A program made the translations under genes and the position numbers. A DNA stretch of 64,000 nucleotides from the NCBI RefSeq assembly GCF_013410665.1, contig NZ_JACCFM010000001.1, positions 310,001 to 374,000 on the forward strand. The letters run 5' to 3'. The notes under the pieces are model-generated. The model had not been told where the DNA came from. It saw only the letters and a list, made by a program, of their open reading frames with translations, and did no database searches. Shown here piece by piece: positions 1 through 9,446 of this stretch. Each line of letters opens with the position of its first letter. Within the stretch, counting starts at the first letter, position 1. This DNA is from Leifsonia psychrotolerans (GTDB taxonomy: Bacteria; Actinomycetota; Actinomycetes; Actinomycetales; Microbacteriaceae).

Positions 1-962
1 GTCTTGTCGGCGGTGCGGGACTCGTATCGCACCGGGTCAAACCCCACGCCGGGCAGTGCCAGAGACGCGGCGACGTCTTGGGCGAAGAGCTCGCCCACGG
101 GCAGGCCCTTGCGATAGTGCAACGCCGGCGCTAACGCCAGGCACCGCGCCATCAGGACCGCGTTCAGGCCCTGCAGTGTGGCCGCTTCGGGCTCGGGGAC
201 CATCAGGTTGCGGCGGAGGAACCCGACCGCGTTCTCGACGTTGCCCTTCTCGTGGCCGGAATACGGATTGCAGTACCGGGACTCGGATCGGTAGTGCAGT
301 TTGAACGCGCCGAACAGTGTGCTCTCGACGACTTTGGTGCCCACGCGTCGGCCAATGCCGGTGGCATTGTCGAAGACCAGGTGCCGGGGTGCGGCGCCGA
401 TGTGCTCGAACACGGTGCGTAGCCCGTGGCAAACGCACTCAGCTGTTTCGCCGCGGTAGGCCTGCACGAAGCGCATGTTCGAGAACGGGAACGTGACGAC
501 GAAGATGTGTAGGACCTGCCGGGTTCCGCCGATGATGGCCTCGGCCTGCCCGAAGTCGACCTGCGCGGTGCCGGCGGGCCAGACCAGTTCGGTAAAGCCC
601 TCACCGGCCTGGCGGTGGAGGGCGTTCCACTTCTTCACGAAGCGTTGCACCGGCGAATAACTGCCGGTGAAAGCCTGCTCGGCGACCAACCGGTCGAAGA
701 CCCGTTTGGCCGTATGCCGTTGCTTGCGCGGCCGGCGCTGGTCCTCGCCCAACCACTTTTCAACGGTCGCTTCGAACCCGGTCATGGCCGAGCCGGCGGG
801 CCTGGCCACCGGCGCTGGCGGCCTCGGTGAGTAGTCCAGTTGGCCGGCGTATTTCACCACCGCGTCGCGGCTGACTCCCAACCGGCGGGCGATTTCACGG
901 CCCGTGATTCCTTGGGAATCGAGTGTTCTGATATTTTCTTGCACGGACATGGGTACCGTCAT
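1..962 (-). CDS. istA: IS21-family transposase IstA, 3' end beyond window
   Basis: This is the DDE transposase of an IS21-type element. The frame is open from an ATG at 962 to the window edge, so about 320 residues of N-terminal sequence are seen and the end is missing. Residues about 5-40 form a helix-turn-helix (GITGREIARRLGVSRD). The integrase core is visible as QVDFGQAE followed by VFDNATGIGRR, the first two acidic catalytic positions, and then HEKGNVENAVGFLRRN, which carries the catalytic Glu. The ATG at 962 reads MTVPMSVQEN; a second in-frame ATG is at 950. The partner helper ATPase IstB would lie to the left, outside the window. Family assignment is firm; intactness cannot be judged. 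Confidence 0.9.
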   Translation of the reverse strand, partial: MTVPMSVQENIRTLDSQGITGREIARRLGVSRDAVVKYAGQLDYSPRPPAPVARPAGSAMTGFEATVEKWLGEDQRRPRKQRHTAKRVFDRLVAEQAFTGSYSPVQRFVKKWNALHRQAGEGFTELVWPAGTAQVDFGQAEAIIGGTRQVLHIFVVTFPFSNMRFVQAYRGETAECVCHGLRTVFEHIGAAPRHLVFDNATGIGRRVGTKVVESTLFGAFKLHYRSESRYCNPYSGHEKGNVENAVGFLRRNLMVPEPEAATLQGLNAVLMARCLALAPALHYRKGLPVGELFAQDVAASLALPGVGFDPVRYESRTADK

Positions 963-1174
963 CTGCTTCCTGGTTCCTTCCGGCGCGACCGCTTGGCAGT
1001 AGACACGCCGTAAGGAACCTATCTGGGCGGTGGCGGGCCCATGTCTCCATCGCTTTGGAGACGGCCTCGGCCACCGGGTGATCTCAATCTCGCGCAGTCC
1101 CCGAACCCATCGTCGCGGCGGGGAGTTGCTGGCCTGATTCTTAGCGCTCTTTTGGCAGGAAACCAGCCACTAAC

Positions 1175-1618
1175 TTGGCAGGAATCCAGCGCCGAAACGG
1201 CCTACAAAGAGTTGATCACACACACCGTGTCGGTGGAAAGCTCTTCCGCCCAACTTTTGAAGGCAGAGCTGCCTCACGATTGGTGACCCGGCGACCATTG
1301 CATTTGGCGTCGCTGATGGGGCTCGGGCTGCACCGTTTGGGACTTGAGAACACCGATGTCACGGACACGCCCGCCTCGACGTACGGGGAGACTGTCCTGT
1401 GGGCTGCAGCCGCACATGGGGAAGGTTTCGACGGCATCGCGTACATGAGTAAGAAGTGCAACACCGACACGGTTTACGTGCTTTTTGGCGACAAAGTGGA
1501 GGCATCAGACTTTGAGGTCGACCCCACCTACGCTTGGATATTCGGAGACCAGGCTGCCGGAGAGGACAAACTCATTGACCTCTGTGCGGTTGTCAAAGTG
1601 GAAGTAAACGCCACATAG
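1175..1618 (+). pseudogene. RES-domain protein, C-terminal remnant
   Basis: The last 100 or so residues look like the C-terminal half of a RES-domain protein (NAD+-degrading toxin family): LHRLGLENTDV, then YGETVLWAAAAHGEGFDGIA and a VLFGDKVEASDF strand, matching the family pattern of a W-A-x4-H helix, a DGI strand and a [AV]LFGD strand. The N-terminal half with the conserved Arg and Tyr is not readable in this frame. The sequence just upstream (1041-1286) is open in another frame and abuts the IS21-type end, so the gene appears truncated and possibly frameshifted. No antitoxin gene is seen next to it. Positions 1619-1786 hold only a short unassigned open frame ending at 1790. Confidence 0.5.
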
Positions 1619-1786
1619 CTCCGGGTATACGCTTTCCGACGAAGTTTGATTCGGAACATGGCAGTCGGTGGTGCTGGTCAACCCAGTCATCGGACGGGGG
1701 CGCAACCGAACCTTGTACGCGGCCGCTGAACCCGAGGCCCATTTCGTGCAGAGTTTGCTGAGTGAGCGCGGCCGGGGAGACATCGC

Positions 1787-2776
1787 TTAACGAAATGGAA
1801 TCTCACTCGAGCCAATCGTCACATCGCCATAGCCGTTATTGTCCAGAAAGAGCCGGAGGGCTCGTTTTGCAATTTCAGGCGTTGAGGTAGGGCCGACCAT
1901 TATGTGGCGAATTGGAAGGCGTAGCTGAGGTCCAATAGGGACGAAAGCTTCCACGGACGAGCCAGAAGCAAGTTCAATATACGGAACAAGCCCATATTGA
2001 TTCTCACGGAACTTCACGAATTTCCAAGCGGGGTTGACGTCCACGATAATTCGGATTTCGCGCTCGTCGCTAAAACCATTGTCTTTCTCGAGGTTGATAG
2101 GGCTATCAGCAAAGGCACCCACATCGAAAAAGAAGCGGTTGAGGCCATCGTTGTACTGACGTCGTCCGATGTATTTGCGGATGTATTCGGCATGAGCCTC
2201 GCTCCCGTCGCGATGTACATATGTCACTGGGCGCCAGTTCCCACCGAAGACACCGACATAGTCGGGGTCTGGTTCGGTAAACGACCGCTGACCTTCAATC
2301 ATCTCCCACTCGCGGTCGTGATAGCCGGGGGGAGGGGACGGATGCTGGTCTCCTCCAACCTGTTCGCGAGCTTGTAGCGGTACGTCCCGGTCAAATCCAA
2401 CAGAGTAGGCCACGCTGTCGTTCCCGTAGTAGCGCCAAAGCGTAAGTAGGTCGCCGTCGAGCGAAGCCGAAACCAGGAACGAGTCAAAGACTGCAGACTC
2501 GCGGAGCAGCCCTCCCCTCTCCACAAGGCCCCTCTCGTCGTCAGCGAGTGTGGACTTCAACCGCTCGTAGGCCTTCTTCAACGCTCCCACGCCAGTCTTC
2601 AACTCATTTGCATCGTTCATAAATGCTGCGGATGTCGCGCGAAGCGAATTCGTTTCGATAATTCCGCGGAGCCCGGAGGAAGACGTGTAGTGCCAGGCGA
2701 GGCTCTCTGGAATGGCTGCGCTTTCGTCTTCGGTCACAACTTTGAGCGTAGCTTGCGATTGGCGCATCTCCGGCAA
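1787..2776 (-). CDS. DUF2971 domain-containing protein
   Basis: A 329-residue protein with DUF2971 features: an N-terminal WHYTSSSGLRGIIETNSLRA segment, FMNDANELKTG (the nDp/E motif), a FLVSASLDGDLLTLWRYYGN segment (the family's 'S-x-D-x-L-x-W-x-Y-G' block) and SDEREIRIIV near residue 245. The biochemical function of DUF2971 is not established; members are frequent in mobile and defence-rich regions. The given start is a TTG at 2776; an ATG at 2767 has GGAG directly before it, so neither start is well supported by a ribosome-binding site. GC content is lower than the conjugation genes, consistent with cargo. It sits just outside the integrase end of the ICE. Confidence 0.75.
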   Translation of the reverse strand: MPEMRQSQATLKVVTEDESAAIPESLAWHYTSSSGLRGIIETNSLRATSAAFMNDANELKTGVGALKKAYERLKSTLADDERGLVERGGLLRESAVFDSFLVSASLDGDLLTLWRYYGNDSVAYSVGFDRDVPLQAREQVGGDQHPSPPPGYHDREWEMIEGQRSFTEPDPDYVGVFGGNWRPVTYVHRDGSEAHAEYIRKYIGRRQYNDGLNRFFFDVGAFADSPINLEKDNGFSDEREIRIIVDVNPAWKFVKFRENQYGLVPYIELASGSSVEAFVPIGPQLRLPIRHIMVGPTSTPEIAKRALRLFLDNNGYGDVTIGSSEIPFR

Positions 2777-2996
2777 TCAACAGCGTTGGAGGCACCGCCG
2801 AGAGCATGCTTGGGCAAGCCTGGCGACAATCGCAAATGAACGGATATCTGCTTGAGTCACGGGAGCACGCCCTATTCATTGAAGCCTGAGTCAAGCTGCA
2901 ACTCAGGTCGTAGGAAAATGGGCACCGACTCGTAGGAAAAGGCAGCCTGTGGCAGCCTCAGTTCCGCACCCTGACGGGTTTCGCGAACAGCCCACC

Positions 2997-3033
2997 AAAA
3001 AGTCCCGGAAACTCAAGGGTTTCCGGGACTTTT
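2997..3033. terminator. Perfect hairpin with A/T flanks, bidirectional terminator
   Basis: AAAAGTCCCGGAAAC pairs with GTTTCCGGGACTTTT around a short loop, giving a 15-bp stem with A-rich and T-rich flanks. It lies between the leftward DUF2971 gene and the rightward excisionase/integrase pair. It would insulate the integrase module from outside transcription. Confidence 0.7.
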
Positions 3034-3175
3034 AAGGTTAAGAAATTGAACCACTCACCGAAAACTCACCGTTTTCATCTCTCCGGCACCGCCTTTTTGG
3101 GAATGCTCTCCGACACGGCGCTGATAGTGCCTGTCGCTTGCGATCGCCCAGGCAGGGCAGACGCACCTTCTCGGT

Positions 3176-3412
3176 ATGAACGAACACGAGATTCTGCGGA
3201 ATACGTCTTCGGCCGCCCCCAACGATGCGTGGGGGCTGGAGCCGCTCTGGGACGTGCACGAGCTGGCCGACTACCTCGGCGTGCCGGTGTCGACGGTCTA
3301 CGACTGGCGTACCCGTGGCAAGGGCCCGACCGCGTACCGTTTCGGCAAACACTTGAAGTTCGCCGTCTCAGACGTGCGGGCCTGGGTGGCCGAGCAACGG
3401 GAGCGGGCATGA
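3176..3412 (+). CDS. Excisionase-like winged helix protein
   Basis: A 78-residue protein with a MerR/excisionase-type helix-turn-helix: LWDVHELADYLGVPVSTVYD, then WRTRGKGPTAYRFGKHLKF and the closing AVSDVRAWV helix, the usual layout of HTH_17/AlpA-like recombination directionality factors. It ends 32 bp before the tyrosine integrase gene and is in the same direction. This pairing supports a role in excision of the element. A role as a simple repressor of the integrase is also possible. Confidence 0.85.
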   Translation: MNEHEILRNTSSAAPNDAWGLEPLWDVHELADYLGVPVSTVYDWRTRGKGPTAYRFGKHLKFAVSDVRAWVAEQRERA

Positions 3413-3444
3413 CTGCTCGCGTCACCCGAACGGCGGTGGTTTGA

Positions 3445-4632
3445 ATGTCGCGTCCCCGACTGAGCATCGGCACCTTCGGCGACCTCACCACCAGGGCCAC
3501 ACCGTCCGGCCGGTTCGAGGCCCGCGCCCTGTACCGCGACTGGGATGGCCGTGCGCGCCAAGTCTCGGCAAACGGTGACACGGCCAAGGCCGCAGAACGC
3601 GCGCTGAAAGAGAAGCTGGCGGGGCGGAATCTGTTCCAGCCTGCGTCCAGCCACCTGACACCTGACAGCCCGTTCCCTGACCTTGTCGCGTACTGGCTGC
3701 AAGACATTGATCTAGAGAATCGGATCTCCAAGACAACGCGTATTCTGTACGAACGCAATATGCGTACCCTCGTGCTGCCGGTGTTTGCTTCGCTGACTCT
3801 TCGCGAGATCGGGGTGGCCCGCTGCGACCAGTTCATCAAGATGCTCGCCCAGCAGTCGTATAACCGGGCCAAGCAGGCCCGCGTCGTTTTGCGCCTCGCT
3901 CTCGAGCTTGCGGTGCGCCATGAAGTGCTGCCGCGGAACCCGATGGATCACGTCTCGCGGCTCCACCGCGAAGCACGCATGCCTGACGCGCTGACCACGC
4001 GGGAAGTGAACGCAATCCGCGCCGTGATTGCGCACTGGGAGTCTGGCGTCGATCATGTCTCCGGGCCGAAACCCGACGGGCAACTTGGCGCGATCGTGGA
4101 AATCATGCTCGGCACTTCGGCGCGGATCGGTGAGGCTCTGGCGATCCGTCGTTGCGACGTCGATGTCACCGGGAGCACACCGACCATTCGAATCGCCGGA
4201 ACGATCATCAGCCGCAACGGTGAGGCGACGTTCCGACAGGACCACCCCAAGACGGCAAAGTCGAGGCGCATCGTCGCTTTGCCGTCTTTCACCGCCGAGG
4301 CAGTGCGGCGGCGGCTGGCCGTGACGCGTGATCATGATCCGGACGCGTTGCTGTTCCAATCACGCGAGGGGACGCCGCTCAGTACTACGAATGTGCGGCG
4401 TCAGATGCGGCAGGTGCTCGAACGCGGCGGCATCGCCGGCATCACGCCACACATGTTCCGCCGCACGGTGGCGACCGCCATCAACGACAACGCGAGTGTC
4501 GAACTCGCCGCCGAATTGCTCGGGCACACCGACACGAAGATCACCATTCAGCATTACATCCAGCGCCGCGAGCTGGTGAACCCCGCGACAGCGGAGCTTC
4601 TCGATCGGGCGTTTGCGCGAGATGAGGAATAG
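3445..4632 (+). CDS. int: Tyrosine site-specific integrase
   Basis: A 395-residue phage-type integrase. An N-terminal arm-binding region (about 1-70) precedes a SAM-like core-binding domain (about 75-180, YWLQDIDLENRISKTTRILY) and the catalytic domain (about 190-385). Catalytic residues are visible: Arg227 in SARIGEAL, His336 and Arg339 in HMFRRTVAT, His361 in LLGHTD and the nucleophile Tyr371 in QHYIQR. The first Arg box reads SARIGE where most relatives have GLRIGE, but the Arg is kept. All key residues are present, so the enzyme may be active. It is the best candidate for mobilising the 3-48.8 kb island; a matching left att site was not identified. Confidence 0.95.
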   Translation: MSRPRLSIGTFGDLTTRATPSGRFEARALYRDWDGRARQVSANGDTAKAAERALKEKLAGRNLFQPASSHLTPDSPFPDLVAYWLQDIDLENRISKTTRILYERNMRTLVLPVFASLTLREIGVARCDQFIKMLAQQSYNRAKQARVVLRLALELAVRHEVLPRNPMDHVSRLHREARMPDALTTREVNAIRAVIAHWESGVDHVSGPKPDGQLGAIVEIMLGTSARIGEALAIRRCDVDVTGSTPTIRIAGTIISRNGEATFRQDHPKTAKSRRIVALPSFTAEAVRRRLAVTRDHDPDALLFQSREGTPLSTTNVRRQMRQVLERGGIAGITPHMFRRTVATAINDNASVELAAELLGHTDTKITIQHYIQRRELVNPATAELLDRAFARDEE

Positions 4633-4996
4633 GCAGGCGCGGCGGCAATCGAGTCCCATACTTCGGCGATGTGCCGAAGCCTGACCGCTAGCAGGTCGAG
4701 GAATTCTGTTGAATCGCCCGCCGTGGTGGGTGGGTCGCGCTGCCGGTTACGTGCGGATTCAATCAGGACGACCTGGAAGAGTAAATGGTGGCCCAAATTA
4801 TGGTGCCATGCCGCGGCATTCTCAGCTTTCTGATGTTGAAACTCGATCGGCTGTACGTACCGACCTCGCGCATAGGACGCCCCGACTTCAGGCCGAATCT
4901 TGGGCTGGTCAAACGGGGATCACAGCCGTTCTACGGAGCTACAACCTTCAACCCACGGGCGAGTGTCCGCATTACGACCGCCTTACGAGCACATAC
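4633..4996. other. Gap with no supported gene
   Basis: About 360 bp between the integrase stop and the stop of the next leftward gene. A short leftward open frame (4554-4796) overlaps the integrase 3' end and has no recognisable domain. I see no RNA gene, repeat or clear terminator. Confidence 0.5.
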
Positions 4997-6124
4997 TCAG
5001 ACAATAGGGGAGGGCTGAACGCCGGCCTCTGCTGCCCACTTTTCGGCTGCGCGGGAGTACGAAACAAGATCACCTCGGGAGGTCGACTGGAGAACGTCCC
5101 AAAATTTCTCCATCACGGTCTCGTCGTTCATGCGATCCAGCCAGGCGTCGAATGCCCGCCGCGACTCAGCTCCGAAAAGATCAATCATCATCTCCAGCAC
5201 GGTGCCGCGGAGTTGTTCGCCGCCAATGCGGTTCTGCATACGCTTGGCCGCAGACGTCACACCCGCTGCCCGCCATGCAGCGTCGATGCTGCCGTACGCA
5301 ACGCTGATGTCAAGCGCTGGCGGTATGGGCGGAAGATCGGTCGTGCCGGCGATGAGAATGGGTAGAGCTTGCCGCCGCACCCAGTCGGCAATTTCCCCTG
5401 CCTCTCGCATGAGTGTCTGCCACTCTCCAGTGTGCGGGCGCTGCACTGCTACCTCGGGCCATACCGAAAACGTCTCACGCTGACCAATGGGTACGGCCGC
5501 CAGCACGTCGCCCACCTCGGCGACATCACGTTCACCCACAGGCCTGCTCGTAATATTCGCGTCGAAATCGAACCGCGCGACTCGAGTGAAAGCAACAGTT
5601 GGCTCTCGATGCTTCGCGAAGTTCGTATGCTCAGCGAGCAGACAGAGCGGGTGATGGTGAGGGTTCTGGCGCTGGAACGGCTGCAGGCGCAGAACGCGCT
5701 CGTAGAGGTCAGCACCGGGCTCAAATAAACCTGTCGAAAGGCGGTGTTTACTCTTCGCCCATTTCTGAAACTTATCGATTTCGTCGAACGCAGGAATCTC
5801 GATTGCTCGTGACTCATCGGGGGTGAGCGGGCGGTTGAGTCGATGCAGCACTTCGGCGAACAGCGCGTGCTCGACGGAGTTGCGCGCCTGATTCAGGGCA
5901 TCGGCGAAAAGGCGAGCGGCGGCTTGAGGCAGCGGACGGATGCCCTCAAGAACCAACTGTTCCTCAGTTTCGGTGAAGCGCCGAGCGAGCTGTACCGGGC
6001 TGTTGCGCTGGTAGCGCTCCAAAGTCGCGGACAGACTGTTGATTATGCCGTCGATGTGGGCGGTGGTGAAGAATGCGTGATTCTGGTGTTCGGGAAGCCA
6101 CGAGCCGTCTGCTGGCGTCGCCAC
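4997..6124 (-). CDS. Hypothetical protein with a possible R-N-x3-H motif
   Basis: A 375-residue soluble protein that I do not recognise. It is mostly alpha-helical in character. Residues 75-95 (ADALNQARNSVEHALFAEV) contain R81-N-S-V-E-H86, which fits the R-x4-6-H spacing of HEPN ribonucleases, but the same pattern occurs in unrelated helical proteins that start with a 'Rn..eH' helix. No signal peptide or membrane segment is seen. The coding frame is clean from ATG to stop and has no overlapping competitor of similar quality. It is the first of three leftward hypothetical genes next to the integrase, so it is probably ICE cargo. Confidence 0.6.
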   Translation of the reverse strand: MATPADGSWLPEHQNHAFFTTAHIDGIINSLSATLERYQRNSPVQLARRFTETEEQLVLEGIRPLPQAAARLFADALNQARNSVEHALFAEVLHRLNRPLTPDESRAIEIPAFDEIDKFQKWAKSKHRLSTGLFEPGADLYERVLRLQPFQRQNPHHHPLCLLAEHTNFAKHREPTVAFTRVARFDFDANITSRPVGERDVAEVGDVLAAVPIGQRETFSVWPEVAVQRPHTGEWQTLMREAGEIADWVRRQALPILIAGTTDLPPIPPALDISVAYGSIDAAWRAAGVTSAAKRMQNRIGGEQLRGTVLEMMIDLFGAESRRAFDAWLDRMNDETVMEKFWDVLQSTSRGDLVSYSRAAEKWAAEAGVQPSPIV

Positions 6125-6804
6125 GTTCAGGCCACCCGGCGCACGGTCAGAAGCTGACGTGTCATAACGGTCGAACTCTCCATGGACTCATACTGGTGCA
6201 GAATCGGGTGCGATGTGCACCGCGCCCACTGCGGGATCTGCTACGGCACATACTTCCCATAGCAGGCAGGTACGGTTTACGCATGAAAAGCAGTCCCCAT
6301 CGATCCGAGCGATCAAACTACGCGGATCGACGATCCCACGTAATGTGTGTATTTCTGGGCCGACGACGGTTCCGCAAAGCAAGAGTGGGCTCTGCCGGAG
6401 GCTGACCTCGAAGCCGTGCGTGACGAATGGCCACGTTTAGCGCAGCAGGTCTACCGGTAGCGCTAGATGACGAAACGGGCACCTGCGAATTGTCTCCTAC
6501 GGAAGCGGATCCTCCATCGAGTGTCCGCCCACGCTGTCATCAAGCCTTGCGGTGAGTATGCCTGGGCGAACGACCGCGGTGCGGCTGCGGCCTCAGCCCA
6601 GCGAGGCTAACGTCCTGTTGTCCCCGAGGCAAATCCTCGAGAGCTCCAGTTCGTCGACGCGAGCATGATTCGAAGATCTCGCCCGAAAGCCGCTCAGCGA
6701 CGAGACGAAAGCGTCGGACCTGATGGCCGCGGCAACCTCGGACTGACAAGAGCACTTCGGCTGGCGCGACGCTCGCATAGCTTTGAGACCGAACCGAGTT
6801 CGCG
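6125..6804. other. Gap with no supported gene
   Basis: About 680 bp upstream of one hypothetical gene and downstream of another. Short open frames exist on both strands (for example 6540-7016 leftward), but none shows a domain or a good ribosome-binding site. Part may be the decayed 3' end of the gene at 6805-7812. Confidence 0.4.
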
Positions 6805-7812
6805 TCAGGGACGCACTGCAAAGCTCTCCCCATTGGTACCCAACGGGAACGACGGCGCGACTTGTCTCCGCCCATATTCGCGATGGCCCACCGCGTGACC
6901 GGGCTGTTCACGATCCACCGCGGTAGCCCCGATCCGGCGCTGGTGGACTTTGCGCTGATACTCGTTGGTATCGGTGCCGGTGTGGCCTCCCGCAGCGACA
7001 GCGAGTGCGGTCGCAACCTCGAGGATCTGCAGCATCACTGTGATCGCTACCTCTTTGCGGTTCATCAATGGTGCTTCGTCGAATGTGCCTACGATGTTGG
7101 GTAGGAACCATCCTCGGCCGTGCGTGGCACCCGACCCCAATGCCCAATCCCAGGAGCCCACCTGCAGGTACCGCCGGTAGGCATCGGTCAAGTTGACGTT
7201 CACGTTCTCGGTGACGCCATCGAGACTCAAGTTGACCGTGAACTCGGGTCGTCGCTGACTCGCTAGCAGCTCGATGCCGTTGCTCGTGAAGTTCTCGTGC
7301 ATAATCGTGATCTTCTCGCGCGCGTCCCGCGCATCTTCCTCACCGTGCGTGCCGAAGGCCTCCGCAGTGCGGAGGCCATCTTCGACCGACTCAATCTGAT
7401 ACGCCGCCATCCGTAGGAGCGTCTGTGCCGGCGGGACATTCGGATCGTGGATATGACAGAACCGCATGATTGACTCGCCTGCGGATCGCACGAGAACCAT
7501 CGCGCTCACCACTGAGCTGCCGCCACACTCAAAAAGGGTGATGATCCCGTTAACGAGATCAGCAACAGCGCGGATCGAGCGCTCCATGTCGATCTTGCTC
7601 TGCATAACGACAGCGCCCAGGAACTCAGCGTGCTGCTGAACAGCGACGAACTCACGAAGGACCGTGCGCGGCGCCCCTTCGACGCCATCGCCTGCGACCG
7701 CGAGCAACTCCGTTAACAGATGTACGGTGTCGTTCATTGTCGAACGCAGGAGTCGGGCGCACCACTCAGGTGATCCGACCTCGAGAGGCCCGTTGGGAAC
7801 TGAGTTGCTCAC
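6805..7812 (-). CDS. Hypothetical protein, C-terminus possibly frameshifted
   Basis: A 335-residue protein that I do not recognise. Residues 20-290 are coherent: helical stretches with balanced composition and no membrane segment, for example SWDWALGSGATHGRGWFLPN and KEVAITVMLQILEVATALAV. The last 45 residues (after about 290) are rich in Arg, His and Gly and look unlike the rest, and a second leftward frame (6540-7016) opens across the same stretch. A frameshift near 6960-7000 is therefore possible. It lies 115 bp downstream of the gene at 7927-8622, in the same direction. Function unknown; probable ICE cargo. Confidence 0.55.
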   Translation of the reverse strand: MSNSVPNGPLEVGSPEWCARLLRSTMNDTVHLLTELLAVAGDGVEGAPRTVLREFVAVQQHAEFLGAVVMQSKIDMERSIRAVADLVNGIITLFECGGSSVVSAMVLVRSAGESIMRFCHIHDPNVPPAQTLLRMAAYQIESVEDGLRTAEAFGTHGEEDARDAREKITIMHENFTSNGIELLASQRRPEFTVNLSLDGVTENVNVNLTDAYRRYLQVGSWDWALGSGATHGRGWFLPNIVGTFDEAPLMNRKEVAITVMLQILEVATALAVAAGGHTGTDTNEYQRKVHQRRIGATAVDREQPGHAVGHREYGRRQVAPSFPLGTNGESFAVRP

Positions 7813-7926
7813 ATCGCCACCTCGACCGGCATGGGTGTCCGGAGTAGTCGCTCACGCTGGCTTCGCTCACGTCCGCGGCGTTCGTCCGCGGACAGGTATG
7901 CCAGATTTTCGGGGGCGCAAATCTCC

Positions 7927-8622
7927 CTAGTCGCGCTCGATGTCATTCTTCCCTACCTCGCGAACTGGCGTGCTTAAACCTGCCACCGCCTCCTCATTCA
8001 TCGTTGCGCGGTAAGCTCGGGGCCAGACATCGGCGTGCATCTCGGTCAGTTCGACCAACCAGAAGCACGCCGTTATCTTGTCTTCATCGGCTCCGAACGA
8101 CGGTACAGATGACCATCTGAAGCTGCTTTCGTCCGACGTCGCGCGAAACGGCTGCGTGAACCCAGATGCAACGGGATGGGTGAACTCAGACAACTGCTCG
8201 TATACGTCCTTGAATCCGGGCGCACGTTTTGCCGCGTTTGCGACGAGACGCCCGATTGCGAATCGTTCGTCTTGCGCGGCCAAGGCTGAAAGGCGCCCGA
8301 TGTCTCCGGGATGATCCAGCACCCAAACCAGCGCAGCAGCGTTCTCCGCATAGCAGCGGATCAAAGGAAACGTCGCATATGGATTGTTTGCCTCGAGGGC
8401 ATGCAGCGCGCCGTCGTGGAACCCCTGAGCTCTCGTGACGAGCGCGAGGAGTCCCATGCCGACGATCCCGAGATCGCGCTGCACGACAACCGCAATGGAC
8501 CGGCTGAACTTAGCGAACTCCGTGCGGGCGATCCGGATCGCCGACTCGAGATCTGCCATGCCCCGCGTCTCGGGCGTTCCCGTCTCGGGCGTCCGGTCAT
8601 CGCTCGCCGCATGATTCACCAT
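7927..8622 (-). CDS. Hypothetical helical protein
   Basis: A 231-residue protein with a central block GALHALEANNPYATFPLIRC followed by YAENAAALVWVLDHPGDI, then FKDVYEQLSEFTHPVAS. This layout (paired helices, conserved Glu and His-Pro in a late helix) resembles uncharacterised proteins that act as HEPN-like or substrate-sensing domains, but I cannot assign a family. There is no signal peptide. It starts at ATG 8622 and probably shares a transcript with the gene at 6805-7812. Cargo function unknown. Confidence 0.6.
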   Translation of the reverse strand: MVNHAASDDRTPETGTPETRGMADLESAIRIARTEFAKFSRSIAVVVQRDLGIVGMGLLALVTRAQGFHDGALHALEANNPYATFPLIRCYAENAAALVWVLDHPGDIGRLSALAAQDERFAIGRLVANAAKRAPGFKDVYEQLSEFTHPVASGFTQPFRATSDESSFRWSSVPSFGADEDKITACFWLVELTEMHADVWPRAYRATMNEEAVAGLSTPVREVGKNDIERD

Positions 8623-8741
8623 CTGATGATGACATGGTAGGTGCCCGGATAGGGATCCGTCAGAGGGCGGCGTGTCGCCCTATGACAACAACGCCATCGG
8701 AGTCAACATTCGACCCGGATCACCTGTCCGCGCCGGATGCT

Positions 8742-9359
8742 TCAGCGTCTTGGGGAAAGGTTCGCTCGGACGTGCGCGATCGCCTCGGCTGAAAGCGGAT
8801 CCCAGGAGAGATTTACAATATGGTCTGGGAAACCCTTTCGGAGCAAAACTCGGACCGCCCGCCCATTGTCGTTATAGCCAAGCTCGCGTGATAAACCCTT
8901 GACCGTTCCACCATCGCCAACAGTCTGAAAATTGATTGCCAGAAGATCGAGGTCGACGGGTGGTGGCTTCCTGTCACAGATTGCCGCTCGGTTCCAGATC
9001 CCATGCAGTTTGAGGAGTCGCACCGCCTCGTCTTCCAGCGCAACGGCCTCGGACGCAGTCTCGCATGCGGCCCACCGAATCTCGACATTCGTCCAGGCGA
9101 TTGCGTCGCGTGCCCAAGCTGAAGCTCGGGTAATCTGTCCAAAACGGACAGCCTCAAGATGATCCTCGATGAATGCAACGTCGGAGAGTGCTCGGTCGAG
9201 TGCGGCTTCTCCGAAACCGCTGACCGCGCCTCTGCCACGCCTGTACATGGAGAGTCGGCCCCAAATGCCCTTACCCTTACGCTCGCCTGCCATGCCGATG
9301 TAAACGACAGTGCCATCTGGCACGCGCATCTGATAAACCCCGGGCGACCGCGGCGCCAC
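8742..9359 (-). CDS. GIY-YIG nuclease family protein, 5' end broken by a TGA
   Basis: A 205-residue protein opening with the GIY-YIG core: SPGVYQMRVP, then VVYIGMAGERKGKGIWGRL, with Arg in the expected WGRLSMYRRG helix and a later ALEDEAVRLLKLHG helix carrying the conserved acidic position. The annotated GTG start at 9359 leaves only six residues before the GIY strand. The same frame continues upstream to an ATG at 9446 through a single TGA at 9387-9389; the upstream part reads MNDSRDAAYEAVDQLALWS and then, after the stop, WTPFADAAP. That suggests the native start is 9446 and the stop is a mutation (probably Trp or Arg codon to TGA). Substrate unknown. Confidence 0.8.
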   Translation of the reverse strand: MAPRSPGVYQMRVPDGTVVYIGMAGERKGKGIWGRLSMYRRGRGAVSGFGEAALDRALSDVAFIEDHLEAVRFGQITRASAWARDAIAWTNVEIRWAACETASEAVALEDEAVRLLKLHGIWNRAAICDRKPPPVDLDLLAINFQTVGDGGTVKGLSRELGYNDNGRAVRVLLRKGFPDHIVNLSWDPLSAEAIAHVRANLSPRR

Positions 9360-9446
9360 CGGTGCGGCATCCGCAAAGGGTGTCCATCAGGACCAAAGCG
9401 CAAGCTGGTCGACTGCCTCGTACGCAGCGTCCCTGGAATCGTTCAT

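Noticed and set aside
4554..4796. 80-residue leftward frame over the integrase 3' end
   Set aside because: It overlaps the integrase and no family or ribosome-binding site supports it, although a DLLAVRLRHIAEVWDS segment looks helical.
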